From positions 1 through 64,000 of the forward strand of contig DXZT01000058.1 of assembly GCA_019419545.1 (NCBI GenBank): a DNA stretch of 64,000 nt, written 5' to 3'. The position numbers and the translations under genes were made by a program. Origin of the DNA: Collinsella sp. GTDB lineage: Bacteria > Actinomycetota > Coriobacteriia > Coriobacteriales > Coriobacteriaceae. This document shows positions 34,000 through 41,880 of the stretch, piece after piece. Under the pieces are notes generated by a model. That model saw only the letters and a list, made by a program, of their open reading frames with translations. It was not told where the DNA came from and searched no databases. Position 1 is the first letter of the stretch; the number at the start of each line of letters is the position of its first letter.

Positions 34000-34509
34000 A
34001 TGAAAAGAACTAAGGGTTTTCTTTTGTTGGTAATGATGCTGCTCGGACTGTTCTGCCTGAGTGGCCCTTCTTGGGCCGAGGCTGCCTGTCCTGAAGGTGA
34101 GCCTCAGCAGTCTTATACGGGCAGCCTGCTGATAACTGCCAAGGAGGGCGATGCCGACTCTCAGTCTGGGGTAAATCCCCTTGCCACTTTTGAGGGGGAC
34201 GGCGGAACGGTCAAGCTTGACCATATTGGTAGCGGGATTTTGAGGTGGCAAGTTCTTCCGGACAAAATTGCGAACGATCCCTTCTCTTTTGCTGGAACGA
34301 TATATCTATACAAGGTTGTGAGCGGAAAACAAAAATACGTCGATTGCTATCCGACAAACGGGTCTGGAATTGCATTCACCGGCATTTCGGGGCAGATTGA
34401 TACACATGTACGAAAGGGAACCTATGTGGTGCGTTGGGTTGGAGCTGCTGCAGGCCCGATATGGATTGCGGTCTTGCGCCCCGATGTCCAAATAGGTTTC
34501 TCTCTCTAG
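34000..34509 (+). CDS. Small secreted protein of unknown function
   Basis: The 169-residue protein starts with a clear Sec signal peptide (basic MKRTKG, hydrophobic core to about residue 22, AEA-type cleavage near residue 28). The mature part is mixed beta-type with two Cys (residues 30 and about 116) that could pair. I do not recognise a family. GGGGATATAG precedes the ATG. It follows a tRNA gene and has lower GC than the neighbouring sugar genes, suggesting acquired DNA. The next gene starts 15 bp downstream. Confidence 0.7.
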   Translation: MKRTKGFLLLVMMLLGLFCLSGPSWAEAACPEGEPQQSYTGSLLITAKEGDADSQSGVNPLATFEGDGGTVKLDHIGSGILRWQVLPDKIANDPFSFAGTIYLYKVVSGKQKYVDCYPTNGSGIAFTGISGQIDTHVRKGTYVVRWVGAAAGPIWIAVLRPDVQIGFSL

Positions 34510-34523
34510 ACGGGAAGTTGCTC

Positions 34524-34889
34524 ATGGACGCCATATATGACGGAGATGACTGGGTTGATCATTATACTTGGCGCCTGGTCGGCTCGAACGACAATGGGGA
34601 TGTGGTGTTTGATGGACTATGTCCAAAGCATCTCCATCCTTTTGTCTCGTCGTTAATTGAGAGCTCCGCTCGTGTTGCCCCCTACAGCTCGGCATCGCTT
34701 CATGATACGGACGTTTTGAAGACCATAAGGGAATCAATTGACGAGGGCACGATGAGCGGCCCGCTGTTTTCTCGGCTTGTGGGGCTAGATGAGATTGGCT
34801 CGAAACGACTGCTTGCGGGCGAAAAGATGGAGCTTACTTATCGTTCGATGATTTCAATCTTGCGGATGGCCGATGCTCTTCGTAAATAA
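34524..34889 (+). CDS. Small protein with possible HTH-like C-terminus, unknown function
   Basis: The ATG at 34524 follows GGGAAG and gives 121 residues; an in-frame start at 34434 would overlap the previous gene. The C-terminal half (about 75-121) is helical, with a pattern like small Cro-type HTH proteins (SRLVGLDEIGSKRLLAGEKM, then SMISILRMADALRK). No family is recognised. It is the second gene of a two-gene unit after the secreted protein and is followed by strong nested hairpins. Confidence 0.65.
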   Translation: MDAIYDGDDWVDHYTWRLVGSNDNGDVVFDGLCPKHLHPFVSSLIESSARVAPYSSASLHDTDVLKTIRESIDEGTMSGPLFSRLVGLDEIGSKRLLAGEKMELTYRSMISILRMADALRK

Positions 34890-34916
34890 ATGAGGCTTCC
34901 CTATTCAAAACCGAAA

Positions 34917-34992
34917 ACCCCGCCAAACGTGATTCCCCTAGGGAAAACACGTTTGGCGGGGTCCTAGCGTGATTTCCCTAGGGGAATCACGC
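34917..34992. terminator. Terminator region with three alternative stem-loops
   Basis: 34917-34931 pairs with 34948-34962 (15 bp). 34930-34944 pairs with 34976-34990 (15 bp). 34968-34975 pairs with 34985-34992. The pairings compete. The region separates the convergent small gene and yhcH-like gene. Confidence 0.75.
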
Positions 34993-35023
34993 CATCAGAC
35001 GAACAGCTCAGCCGAGCAGCGCG

Positions 35024-35497
35024 TTACTCCTCCCAGTAAGCGTCGGCAAGCAACTTAAAGCAGATCTTCTTGACCGGCTGTGCGCCATCGCCCGGGAACT
35101 CGAGCGTGGGCATGTGGGGCTCGCCGGCAACGAACAGCGCGAATTTGTCGTCGGCAAGATCGCCGGCGATCGAGGCGTCGGAATCGACCAGATCATAGTC
35201 GTCCTTCTCGTCAAACTCCTGGACCAGCGTCAGGCTGCCCGTAGCGACCTTGAAGGCCTCGCGACCCTCGACATCGATCTGCAGGTCGTGATAGCGCTGA
35301 TGCGTCTCATAGTGAGCCTCAGCCTCGGGACGCGTCGTGGGAGACATGACGTTCGCAAAGACCTTCTCACCCGAAATCGGATGGCTGCCGACCTCGAGCT
35401 GTGCCGGGTCGTTCTCCTCGAGCCAGTCGATCAGCACGTCGAGGCCCTTGAGCATTCCGCGGTATTCCTCGATATCGCCCAATGCACCGTAAATCAT
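35024..35497 (-). CDS. YhcH/YjgK/YiaL family protein
   Basis: This 157-residue cupin-like protein belongs to the YhcH/YjgK/YiaL (DUF386) family, commonly found in sialic acid, amino-sugar and galactoside operons and related to EbgC. Signature regions are YHDLQIDVEGRE, KVATG and FALFVAGEPHMPTL, with His and Glu residues typical of metal binding. ATG 35497 follows GAGGGG. It lies just past a nagA remnant and lacC copy 2, consistent with the amino-sugar cluster. Its reaction is not certain. Confidence 0.85.
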   Translation of the reverse strand: MIYGALGDIEEYRGMLKGLDVLIDWLEENDPAQLEVGSHPISGEKVFANVMSPTTRPEAEAHYETHQRYHDLQIDVEGREAFKVATGSLTLVQEFDEKDDYDLVDSDASIAGDLADDKFALFVAGEPHMPTLEFPGDGAQPVKKICFKLLADAYWEE

Positions 35498-35529
35498 CTA
35501 AATCCCCTCTCGGATCGTTTATTTGGCAG

Positions 35530-35667
35530 CTACTCGGTAAATGCATTACCGACGCTGTTGTCACCCACATACGTCTCGACCAGGGTAAGGTCGGGATTGA
35601 ACACGACAAACTCGGCGTCGCGCCCCAGCATAATGCTACCGCACTTGTCGTCAACTCTAACCACAAG
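35530..35667 (-). pseudogene. nagA 3'-end remnant
   Basis: Translated on the minus strand, this piece reads VDDKCGSIMLGRDAEFVVFN and then LTLVETYVGDNSVGNAFTE before a TAG stop. It matches the last roughly 45 residues of NagA at 38.4 kb (IEDKCGSIMPGRDADFVVFD, ending SVGNAFTE) with few changes. No start or upstream part exists, so it is a decayed partial copy. Confidence 0.88.
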
Positions 35668-35701
35668 CAAGCAACCGATGCCGGGGGCGGCGCACAAGCT
35701 C

Positions 35702-36637
35702 CTACAGCTCGGTCACGACAACGCCGTTGTAAACCTCGTCCCAACGATCCATAACCAAGTGGCCAGTCATGGGATCCATGGCATTGAGCTTGCCGCAGGT
35801 GTTGGCGGTACGCAGCACCGTCTCGTCATCCGCGCCAGCAGCAATCGCATGTGCGAAGCCGGCAATGGTCGAATCGCCAGAGCCCGTAGCGTTAACGGCG
35901 GGGATATCGGGGGTCTTGGCGCGGAATGCACGGCCATTATGGAAGCCCACGGAGCCGGCAGCGCCCATGGACACGACGACCCAGGGGATATCGGAGAAGC
36001 GGGCATCAGAGGCGAGCGCGGCGCGGAGCTCGTCCACATCGTCGGTGGTAAAGCTCGTGCCCAGAAGGCCGTTAATCTCGGTCAGGTTAGGCTTGACCAG
36101 CTCGGGCTTAATTTCGGACTTAAGGGCGGCCTCGAGCGAAGCACCCGAGGTATCGAGCAGCACCTTGGCGCCGGCGTTCTCGGCAATACCCGTGATCTTG
36201 GCGTAGTAGCCCGCCTCGACACCACGGGGCAGCGAACCCGAGATGGTAACGACAGCGGCCTTGCTCGCAAGCTCGGCGAACTTGGCGGTAAAGGCATCGA
36301 GCTCCTCGGGGGCAATCGTCGGGCCGCTCTCGAGTAGCTCGGTCTGGTTGCCGGCGTGGAGGATGTTAAGGCAAATACGAGTCTCGCCCTTGATGGGTAC
36401 AAAATCATTCTTAATGCCGTTGGCATCCATGAGCTCGGCCATGTAGGCGCCCATGTGGCCGCCGAGTAGACCGGTTGCCACAACGTCGTCGCCCAGCTGA
36501 CCCAGTACACGGGCCACGTTGAGACCCTTGCCGCCGGCGGTCTTTTCGGGCGTCACACGGTTAACGTCGTCGATAATGAGCTCATCGAGCTGATAGCGTG
36601 TATCGACGGACGGGTTCATCGTAACGGTGAGGATCAT
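35702..36637 (-). CDS. lacC: Tagatose-6-phosphate kinase / 1-phosphofructokinase family (copy 2)
   Basis: This 311-residue PfkB kinase is a close paralogue of the copy at 8.9 kb, with the same length and motifs (MILTVTMNPSVDTRY, GGKGLNVARVL, NATGSGDSTIAGF). ATG 36637 follows AAGGAG. Beside nagA and agaS it can phosphorylate the tagatose-6-phosphate made from GalNAc, whereas copy 1 sits with lacAB. Fructose-1-phosphate kinase activity is the main alternative. Confidence 0.85.
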   Translation of the reverse strand: MILTVTMNPSVDTRYQLDELIIDDVNRVTPEKTAGGKGLNVARVLGQLGDDVVATGLLGGHMGAYMAELMDANGIKNDFVPIKGETRICLNILHAGNQTELLESGPTIAPEELDAFTAKFAELASKAAVVTISGSLPRGVEAGYYAKITGIAENAGAKVLLDTSGASLEAALKSEIKPELVKPNLTEINGLLGTSFTTDDVDELRAALASDARFSDIPWVVVSMGAAGSVGFHNGRAFRAKTPDIPAVNATGSGDSTIAGFAHAIAAGADDETVLRTANTCGKLNAMDPMTGHLVMDRWDEVYNGVVVTEL

Positions 36638-36696
36638 TTTTAGCTCCTTATCTCGCAGGCTCCTTGTGCCTCGCGATACGAGTCGACAAAACGGAA

Positions 36697-37578
36697 TTAC
36701 AGAATCTCAATCGTGAACGAGCGAACGACGGTCTCCTTGGGCTTGGCGACAAGGCAGCCACGCTTATGCTCAAGCACGTCGTCCTCATCGGAGCAGGTCG
36801 AAAGGCCGCCCCAAGGCTCAACTGCCACAAAATCACCCTCGGGCTTGCTCCACACAATGAGATATGGGAAGCCCTCAAAGCTCAGGCGAACGCCCTTGTC
36901 CTCGCCCTTTTTGGAAAGCGTGACCTGACGGCTCTCGAGCACGTCAAAGATGGTCTCCGCAAAATCGAAGAGCTCGTGCGACAGGGGCAGCGTCTTTCCC
37001 ACCATGGGGTTCTTGGAGCGCTTGTCCACGTCAATCAAGCCAGTCGAAGGGACAGCGGTGCAGAGCTCCGCAGCCTCGTCTTTCTCAAAACGCAACTCGT
37101 AGTCCGTATAGGCCTCGCCCTCGTCGAGCGGACACCTAAAGCCGGGGTGTCCACCGATAAAGAACGGCATGTCCTCGGTGCCCTCGTTGGTAACCTCATA
37201 GGAGACACGCACGGCGGCGTCCTCGAGCGTATAGCGGACGACAAGCTTAAACGGATACGGATAATCGCTCAGCAGCGCGGCGTTATCCTCCGAAGCCAGG
37301 CACATCGCCAGCTCGTTCTCGCTCTGGCTCAGCAGCTTCCACTCCTGTTTGCGCGCAAACCCATGGCGAGCGAGCTTTACATGATGCCCGGCAAACGTCA
37401 TGGCGTTGTTATCGCGCAAGCCTCCGCAAATCGGGAAGCAAATCGGTGCCTGGCCGGACCACACGGCGGGATCGCCCTGCCACAGATACTCGCGACCTCC
37501 GGCCTCGATCGAGGTAAACGAACCACCAGCCGTGGACACCTTAATAGAAATCGAATCGTTGGAGAGAGCGTATTCCAT
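36697..37578 (-). CDS. lacX: LacX-like aldose 1-epimerase family protein (copy 2)
   Basis: The 293-residue paralogue of the protein at 9.9 kb keeps the ARHGFARKQEW, GGHPGF and VAVEPWGG motifs. The start at 37578 follows AAAGGA; the frame back to 37614 is not needed. It is 59 bp upstream of lacC copy 2, the same order as copy 1, so the pair was duplicated together. Confidence 0.85.
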   Translation of the reverse strand: MEYALSNDSISIKVSTAGGSFTSIEAGGREYLWQGDPAVWSGQAPICFPICGGLRDNNAMTFAGHHVKLARHGFARKQEWKLLSQSENELAMCLASEDNAALLSDYPYPFKLVVRYTLEDAAVRVSYEVTNEGTEDMPFFIGGHPGFRCPLDEGEAYTDYELRFEKDEAAELCTAVPSTGLIDVDKRSKNPMVGKTLPLSHELFDFAETIFDVLESRQVTLSKKGEDKGVRLSFEGFPYLIVWSKPEGDFVAVEPWGGLSTCSDEDDVLEHKRGCLVAKPKETVVRSFTIEIL

Positions 37579-37734
37579 TGCCCATCCTTTCGAACAACTG
37601 CTTTTTGCTCGCAAGTACCCGTCTCGGCCCTAACCAAAGGACAAACCCGCGCGTTCATCGATGCGTCCGGTATCCCAGCCATGTAACGGGGTACCATACA
37701 GACATTGATGCAATTACAGCTGAAAGGCCTTCTT

Positions 37735-38319
37735 ATGCGAACCATCATCCTCTACGCCTCGCGCCATCACGGCAATACGAAAAAGCTCGTGGACGCCATC
37801 GTCGAGGCGCACCCCGAGATCGATACCCTCGACGTCAAGGCGCTCGGTAAAAACGAGTACCCCGACCTGCACGAATATCATCTGATTGGTGTCGCCACGG
37901 GCATCTATTACTCCGAGATCGACAAGGACATGGCACGCGTGCTCACGAACGTGCTGCAGCCGCAGGACAAGGTGTTTGGCCTTATGACCTACGGTGGCAA
38001 GAACAAATGGTACGGCAAGGATATCGATGGCATCTGCCGCATGAGGCAGGCCATCTTTATGGGTGTCTACGGCTGCCCCGGCTTTGATACGTGGGGGCCG
38101 TTCAAACTCGCCGGCGGTGTCCAAAAGGGACACCCAACCGCTGAGGAAATTAAGGGCGCCGTCGACTTCTTCGACAAGATCGAAGACGAGTATGGCGACA
38201 TCATCGTCGAAGAGTACGCCAAGCGCGAGAAGCGCCTAGCATACGAGAAGGAGCATCCTGCAGGAGGCCTGGTGGCCGGCGTTAAGCGCACGGCAAAGAA
38301 GATCGCTAACAAGCTGTAA
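37735..38319 (+). CDS. Flavodoxin-domain protein
   Basis: The 194-residue protein starts MRTIILYASRHHGNTKKLVD, a flavodoxin FMN phosphate loop, and has LIGVATGIYYSEIDKDM and LMTYGGKNKW regions. ATG 37735 with AAAGG upstream is preferred over 37705. A Lys-rich C-terminal tail (EYAKREKRLAYEKE, KRTAKKIANKL) extends past the fold. It is a lone plus-strand gene between lacX and nagA. A redox role is inferred; partner unknown. Confidence 0.82.
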   Translation: MRTIILYASRHHGNTKKLVDAIVEAHPEIDTLDVKALGKNEYPDLHEYHLIGVATGIYYSEIDKDMARVLTNVLQPQDKVFGLMTYGGKNKWYGKDIDGICRMRQAIFMGVYGCPGFDTWGPFKLAGGVQKGHPTAEEIKGAVDFFDKIEDEYGDIIVEEYAKREKRLAYEKEHPAGGLVAGVKRTAKKIANKL

Positions 38320-38350
38320 CTGTGAAGGTGCTTTTGAGCGTTTAACCCAT

Positions 38351-38386
38351 ACGGCGGGTCCGAGTAGATTCGGGCCCGCCGTCTTT
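38351..38386. terminator. Terminator between flavodoxin and nagA (convergent)
   Basis: ACGGCGGGTCCG and CGGGCCCGCCGT form a strong stem followed by CTTTTTC on the plus strand. Confidence 0.85.
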
Positions 38387-38394
38387 TTCTATCG

Positions 38395-39564
38395 TTACTC
38401 GGTAAAGGCGTTGCCGACGCTCTGGCCGCCAACATACGTCTCGACGAGGGTAAGCTCATGGTCGAACACGACAAAGTCGGCGTCGCGACCCGGCATGATG
38501 CTGCCGCACTTATCCTCGATGTGCGCGGAGCGTGCCGGCACCTCGGTTGCCATGCGAATGGCGATATCGGCGCTGGCGATGCCCCAGTCGACGATGTTCT
38601 TGACGCCCTGGGCAAGCGTGAGCACCGAGCCGGCAATGCTCTTGCCGTCGGCGAGCCAGCACAGGTTGTCCTTCATGATGACATCCATGCCACCACTGGT
38701 GTAGCTGCCCTCGGGCATGCCGCCGCAACCCAGACAGTCGGTGATGAGCACCGTGTGCTGCCAGCCCTTTGCCTGCAGCAGCGCCTTGATGGCGGCAGGG
38801 TTTACGTGCTTGCCGTCACAGATGATCTCGGCGTAGGTCTCGGGCGTGGACATGGCAGCGCCCACGACACCGGGCTCACGGTGATGCAGCCCGCGCTGGC
38901 CGTTATAGGTATGCGTAAAGCAGCTGGCACCGGCGTTGATGGCGGCGATGCACTCATCGTAGGTGGCGTCGGAGTGACCGATGCTGGTCACCACACCCTT
39001 GGCGTTCAGAGCAGCCGCATAAGCAGCGGCACCGTCGCGCTCGGCCGCCATGGCGCTCTTAACGATGCGACCGCCCGCAGCCTCCTGCCACTGATCGAAG
39101 ACCTCCTCGGAGGGATCGATAAGATAAGCGGGGTTCTGCGCGCCCACGTGCTTCATGGTAAAGAAGGGGCCCTCCAGATAGATGCCCTGAATGCGAGCAC
39201 CGCAGAAGTCGGGGCCGCGGCCCTCGTCCGCCTGGGCGATGGCGGCGCAGGCATCCTTGATCTGCTCGACGCCATCGGTGAACGTCGTGGGCAGCCAGCT
39301 GGTGGTACCGCGACGGGCGAGCTCGGTCGAGCTGATATCGATGCCCTCGGGATCGTTATCGGTAGTCGAGTGGTTATAGAAGCCATGGATGTGAGTATCG
39401 ACCATACCCGGTGCGATCCACGATCCCGTGTAGTCCTTAATCTCGCAAGAGGGCTCGTCGGCCTGCCAGGCGCCAAAAACGCCATCCTCGACCATAAGAT
39501 AGCCGCCCAGTTGCGGGCCTGCCGGCAAGAAGAACTTGTCAGCCTTAATTGCGTACGTGCTCAT
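38395..39564 (-). CDS. nagA: N-acetylglucosamine/galactosamine-6-phosphate deacetylase
   Basis: NagA removes acetate from GlcNAc-6-P or GalNAc-6-P. The 389-residue protein from ATG 39564 (AAGGAG 5 nt upstream; a GTG two codons earlier is the alternative) is an amidohydrolase with DTHIHGFYNH metal-binding residues, YLEGPFF, IGHSDATYDE, FTHTYNGQRG and the catalytic TDCLGCGG region. Next to agaS and a mannose-family PTS, GalNAc-6-P is the more likely substrate (the AgaA role). It lies 118 bp downstream of agaS. Confidence 0.92.
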   Translation of the reverse strand: MSTYAIKADKFFLPAGPQLGGYLMVEDGVFGAWQADEPSCEIKDYTGSWIAPGMVDTHIHGFYNHSTTDNDPEGIDISSTELARRGTTSWLPTTFTDGVEQIKDACAAIAQADEGRGPDFCGARIQGIYLEGPFFTMKHVGAQNPAYLIDPSEEVFDQWQEAAGGRIVKSAMAAERDGAAAYAAALNAKGVVTSIGHSDATYDECIAAINAGASCFTHTYNGQRGLHHREPGVVGAAMSTPETYAEIICDGKHVNPAAIKALLQAKGWQHTVLITDCLGCGGMPEGSYTSGGMDVIMKDNLCWLADGKSIAGSVLTLAQGVKNIVDWGIASADIAIRMATEVPARSAHIEDKCGSIMPGRDADFVVFDHELTLVETYVGGQSVGNAFTE

Positions 39565-39624
39565 ATGCACTCCTTGCTTCTAAAGCAGTTGACTGTGGTA
39601 ATGCTTATACCCGGTCCATGTAAA

Positions 39625-39668
39625 AACAAAAAGCGCCCGCCCGCCGTTATGAGCGGACGGGCGCCCTT
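39625..39668 (-). terminator. Terminator after agaS
   Basis: GCGCCCGCCCGC pairs with GCGGACGGGCGC with one mismatch; read on the minus strand it ends in TTTTTGTTTTT. Readthrough to nagA would be needed if the two are one operon. Confidence 0.8.
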
Positions 39669-39682
39669 ACAGGGGGACGCGA

Positions 39683-40849
39683 TTAAGCGGTGAAGGGGTG
39701 AATCGTCACGCCCTTGACCACGCGGTTGACCGTGCCGGTGGGGCTCGGCGTATCGGGCGTGTTGCCCACGCGCACGGAGTTGAGCAGGCTGATAGCCTGG
39801 GCAAACATCACGAACGGCAGGGCAAGGTAGCCCTCGGGAAGCGCCTCGTAGCCCTTAAAGGTGAAGGACTCGCCCTCGTAGACGGTAGCGCCATCCTGCT
39901 GAACGGCAACGGTGTGCTGAGCGATCTTGTCGCCACCGATCTCGTTGAGGATGTCGATGTCGTACTGACGGGTGTAGGCGTCGTTGTTGACGAACACGAA
40001 GACGAGCGTCTTATCGTCGACGAAGGACTTAGGTCCGTGACGATAGCCCATGGAGGTGTCGTAGGAAGTAGCAACCAGACCGTGAGCGAGCTCGAGGATC
40101 TTGAGCTGGCTCTCCTGGGCAAGGCCACCAAAGGAGCCAGAACCCAAGTAGGTCACGCGGTTGAAGTCGCCAGCCAGGTAATCGGCGATCTCAGGCTCAC
40201 GGGAGATGACCTCCTCGCCCATCTTGGCAATCGTCTCGACCCACTCGGCCTTCTGCTCGTCAGAGGCAGTGTCGAAAATAAGGGTGGAGAGCAGGGTCAT
40301 GCAGGTGTAGGAACCGGTCATGGCGAAGCCCTTGTCGTTGGCGCGCGGGATGAGCAGCGTCAGCGCATTGGGATCATCGGCGGACTCGACGGCGAGCTTG
40401 CCCTCGGGAGCGCAGGTGATGTTGAGGAACTTGACGTTGTGGACGAGCTCCTTGGCAACGGCAACGGCGGCAAGGCTCTCGGGGCTGTTGCCAGAGCGGG
40501 CAAAGGAAACCACGAGCGTGGGATCCTCGGCGCGCAGGAAGTCGCGCGGGGCGCTCACGATGTCGGTCGTGGCGATGGGCTTAAAGTCGTAGAGATCAGT
40601 GTTGCCAGCGTGACGCAGGTACGGGGCGCAGGTATCGCCAACGTAGCCGGACGTACCGGCACCGGTGAAGACAACGGACAGACGACCCTCGCCCATAGCG
40701 CGAGCCTCGGCCAGGAAGGCCTCGATGGCCTCCTTATTCTCGCGATAGATGTTGAGCGTATCACGCCAAAGCTCGGGCTGCTGAGCAATCTCGGCCGTGG
40801 TGATCTGGGCGCCGAGCTCGGTGAGCTCCTCGACACTCTTCTCGAACAT
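39683..40849 (-). CDS. agaS: SIS-domain sugar-phosphate isomerase/deaminase
   Basis: The 388-residue protein has two SIS domains (FTGAGTSGYVGDT and SFARSGNSPESLAAV in the first; YLGSGSFGGLAQES and GYRHGPKSFVDDKT in the second), typical of AgaS, which converts galactosamine-6-phosphate to tagatose-6-phosphate plus ammonia. ATG 40849 follows GAGAGG. A GntR-type box lies 62 bp upstream. With NagA and LacC copy 2 it completes a GalNAc-to-tagatose-bisphosphate route. Confidence 0.9.
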   Translation of the reverse strand: MFEKSVEELTELGAQITTAEIAQQPELWRDTLNIYRENKEAIEAFLAEARAMGEGRLSVVFTGAGTSGYVGDTCAPYLRHAGNTDLYDFKPIATTDIVSAPRDFLRAEDPTLVVSFARSGNSPESLAAVAVAKELVHNVKFLNITCAPEGKLAVESADDPNALTLLIPRANDKGFAMTGSYTCMTLLSTLIFDTASDEQKAEWVETIAKMGEEVISREPEIADYLAGDFNRVTYLGSGSFGGLAQESQLKILELAHGLVATSYDTSMGYRHGPKSFVDDKTLVFVFVNNDAYTRQYDIDILNEIGGDKIAQHTVAVQQDGATVYEGESFTFKGYEALPEGYLALPFVMFAQAISLLNSVRVGNTPDTPSPTGTVNRVVKGVTIHPFTA

Positions 40850-40910
40850 TTTTAATACCTCTCTCTAGAAGTAATCCTCTGACGTGCAATTATACACTTC
40901 GGTTGGTTAT

Positions 40911-40924
40911 CTGGTAGTAACCAG
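40911..40924. promoter_or_regulatory. GntR-type operator before agaS
   Basis: CTGGTAGTAACCAG has CTGGT/ACCAG half-sites around four bases. Related boxes lie before the mannose-family PTS at 45203 and 45483. The GntR gene is next door. Confidence 0.75.
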
Positions 40925-40963
40925 TTAAATGCAAAGAATCACCCTATGGAAACGATGCGAGCA

Positions 40964-41695
40964 CTAGTTACTGCGCTGGTGGTAAACCTTGTATTTAAAC
41001 TGATCGGCACGAGCAACCGAGAGTGTGTACTCCACTACCTCGTTTGACTCGTTATACGTAGTCCTGACCAAATCGAGCACAGGCGAGCCCTCGACAATTC
41101 CCAAAAGGTGGGCATCGGTGGGACGGGCTATGCTCGCATAGAACTCCTCTTCGGCCACGCGAATCTTTTGCTGAAAGTCCTGCTCAATCACATCGTAAAG
41201 CGGCTTACGCTCCAGCAGCGGTCGCTTTAGGGACAGAAATTGACGAACCGGTAGATAGCTGCGTTCGACCATCATGGGCATGTTGTCGGCAGAACGAAGG
41301 CGCTTGAGCTTAAAAATGCGATCACCGATGCGCAATCCCATATGCTCGGCCAGATTCTTATCGGCCTCCATCTCGCAAAACTCGAGAATCGTGGTCTCGG
41401 GTTCTCGACCCATCGCGCGCATCTGCTCGGTAAAGCTGTAGGACTGCATAAGATTGGTTGCTTTTGCCGAACGGTCGGTCACAAAGGTACCGCGACCGTG
41501 CTGCCGAACCACCAGTCCTAAACGCTCCAGTTCCTGCAGAGCCAGGCGTACCGTAGTGCGCGAGAGACCATAGCGCTCCGAAAGTTCGCGCTCGGAAGGA
41601 ATCATGTCACCGGCGCGATATTCATGGTCAATCTTTTCGGTCAGAATATCGACCAGCTGATCGTACAGCGGTTGCTTACGCGCTCCGATCGTCAT
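40964..41695 (-). CDS. GntR-family (HutC/UTRA) regulator of the amino-sugar genes
   Basis: The 243-residue protein has an N-terminal GntR winged helix (MIPSERELSERYGLSRTTVR, LVVRQHGRGTFV) and a C-terminal UTRA effector domain, like NagR/YvoA repressors that sense amino-sugar phosphates. ATG 41695 follows AAGGGAGG. It lies between agaS and the PTS genes, and matching ACTGGTAGTAACCAG-type boxes flank both promoters, making it their likely regulator. Confidence 0.9.
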   Translation of the reverse strand: MTIGARKQPLYDQLVDILTEKIDHEYRAGDMIPSERELSERYGLSRTTVRLALQELERLGLVVRQHGRGTFVTDRSAKATNLMQSYSFTEQMRAMGREPETTILEFCEMEADKNLAEHMGLRIGDRIFKLKRLRSADNMPMMVERSYLPVRQFLSLKRPLLERKPLYDVIEQDFQQKIRVAEEEFYASIARPTDAHLLGIVEGSPVLDLVRTTYNESNEVVEYTLSVARADQFKYKVYHQRSN

Positions 41696-41780
41696 CCTAT
41701 CCTCCCTTTTGCTCGAATTCGGCTAACTACCTAGGGTGTTATGCATTATCTGTCTGCCACACCCGAATCAACAAGAAAAC

Positions 41781-41814
41781 AAAAGCCGCGCGCTCTTTCG
41801 AGCACGCGGCTTTT
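41781..41814 (-). terminator. Terminator after the mannose-family PTS operon
   Basis: AAAAGCCGCG and CGCGGCTTTT form the ends of a perfect stem, with T-runs either way. It lies 67 bp past the EIID stop. Confidence 0.88.
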
Positions 41815-41880
41815 AACATACACGTGGCTTAAGGGGTCGGGGTGTGAGCCGCGTAGGGACACACCCCTCAAGCTAGAGCC

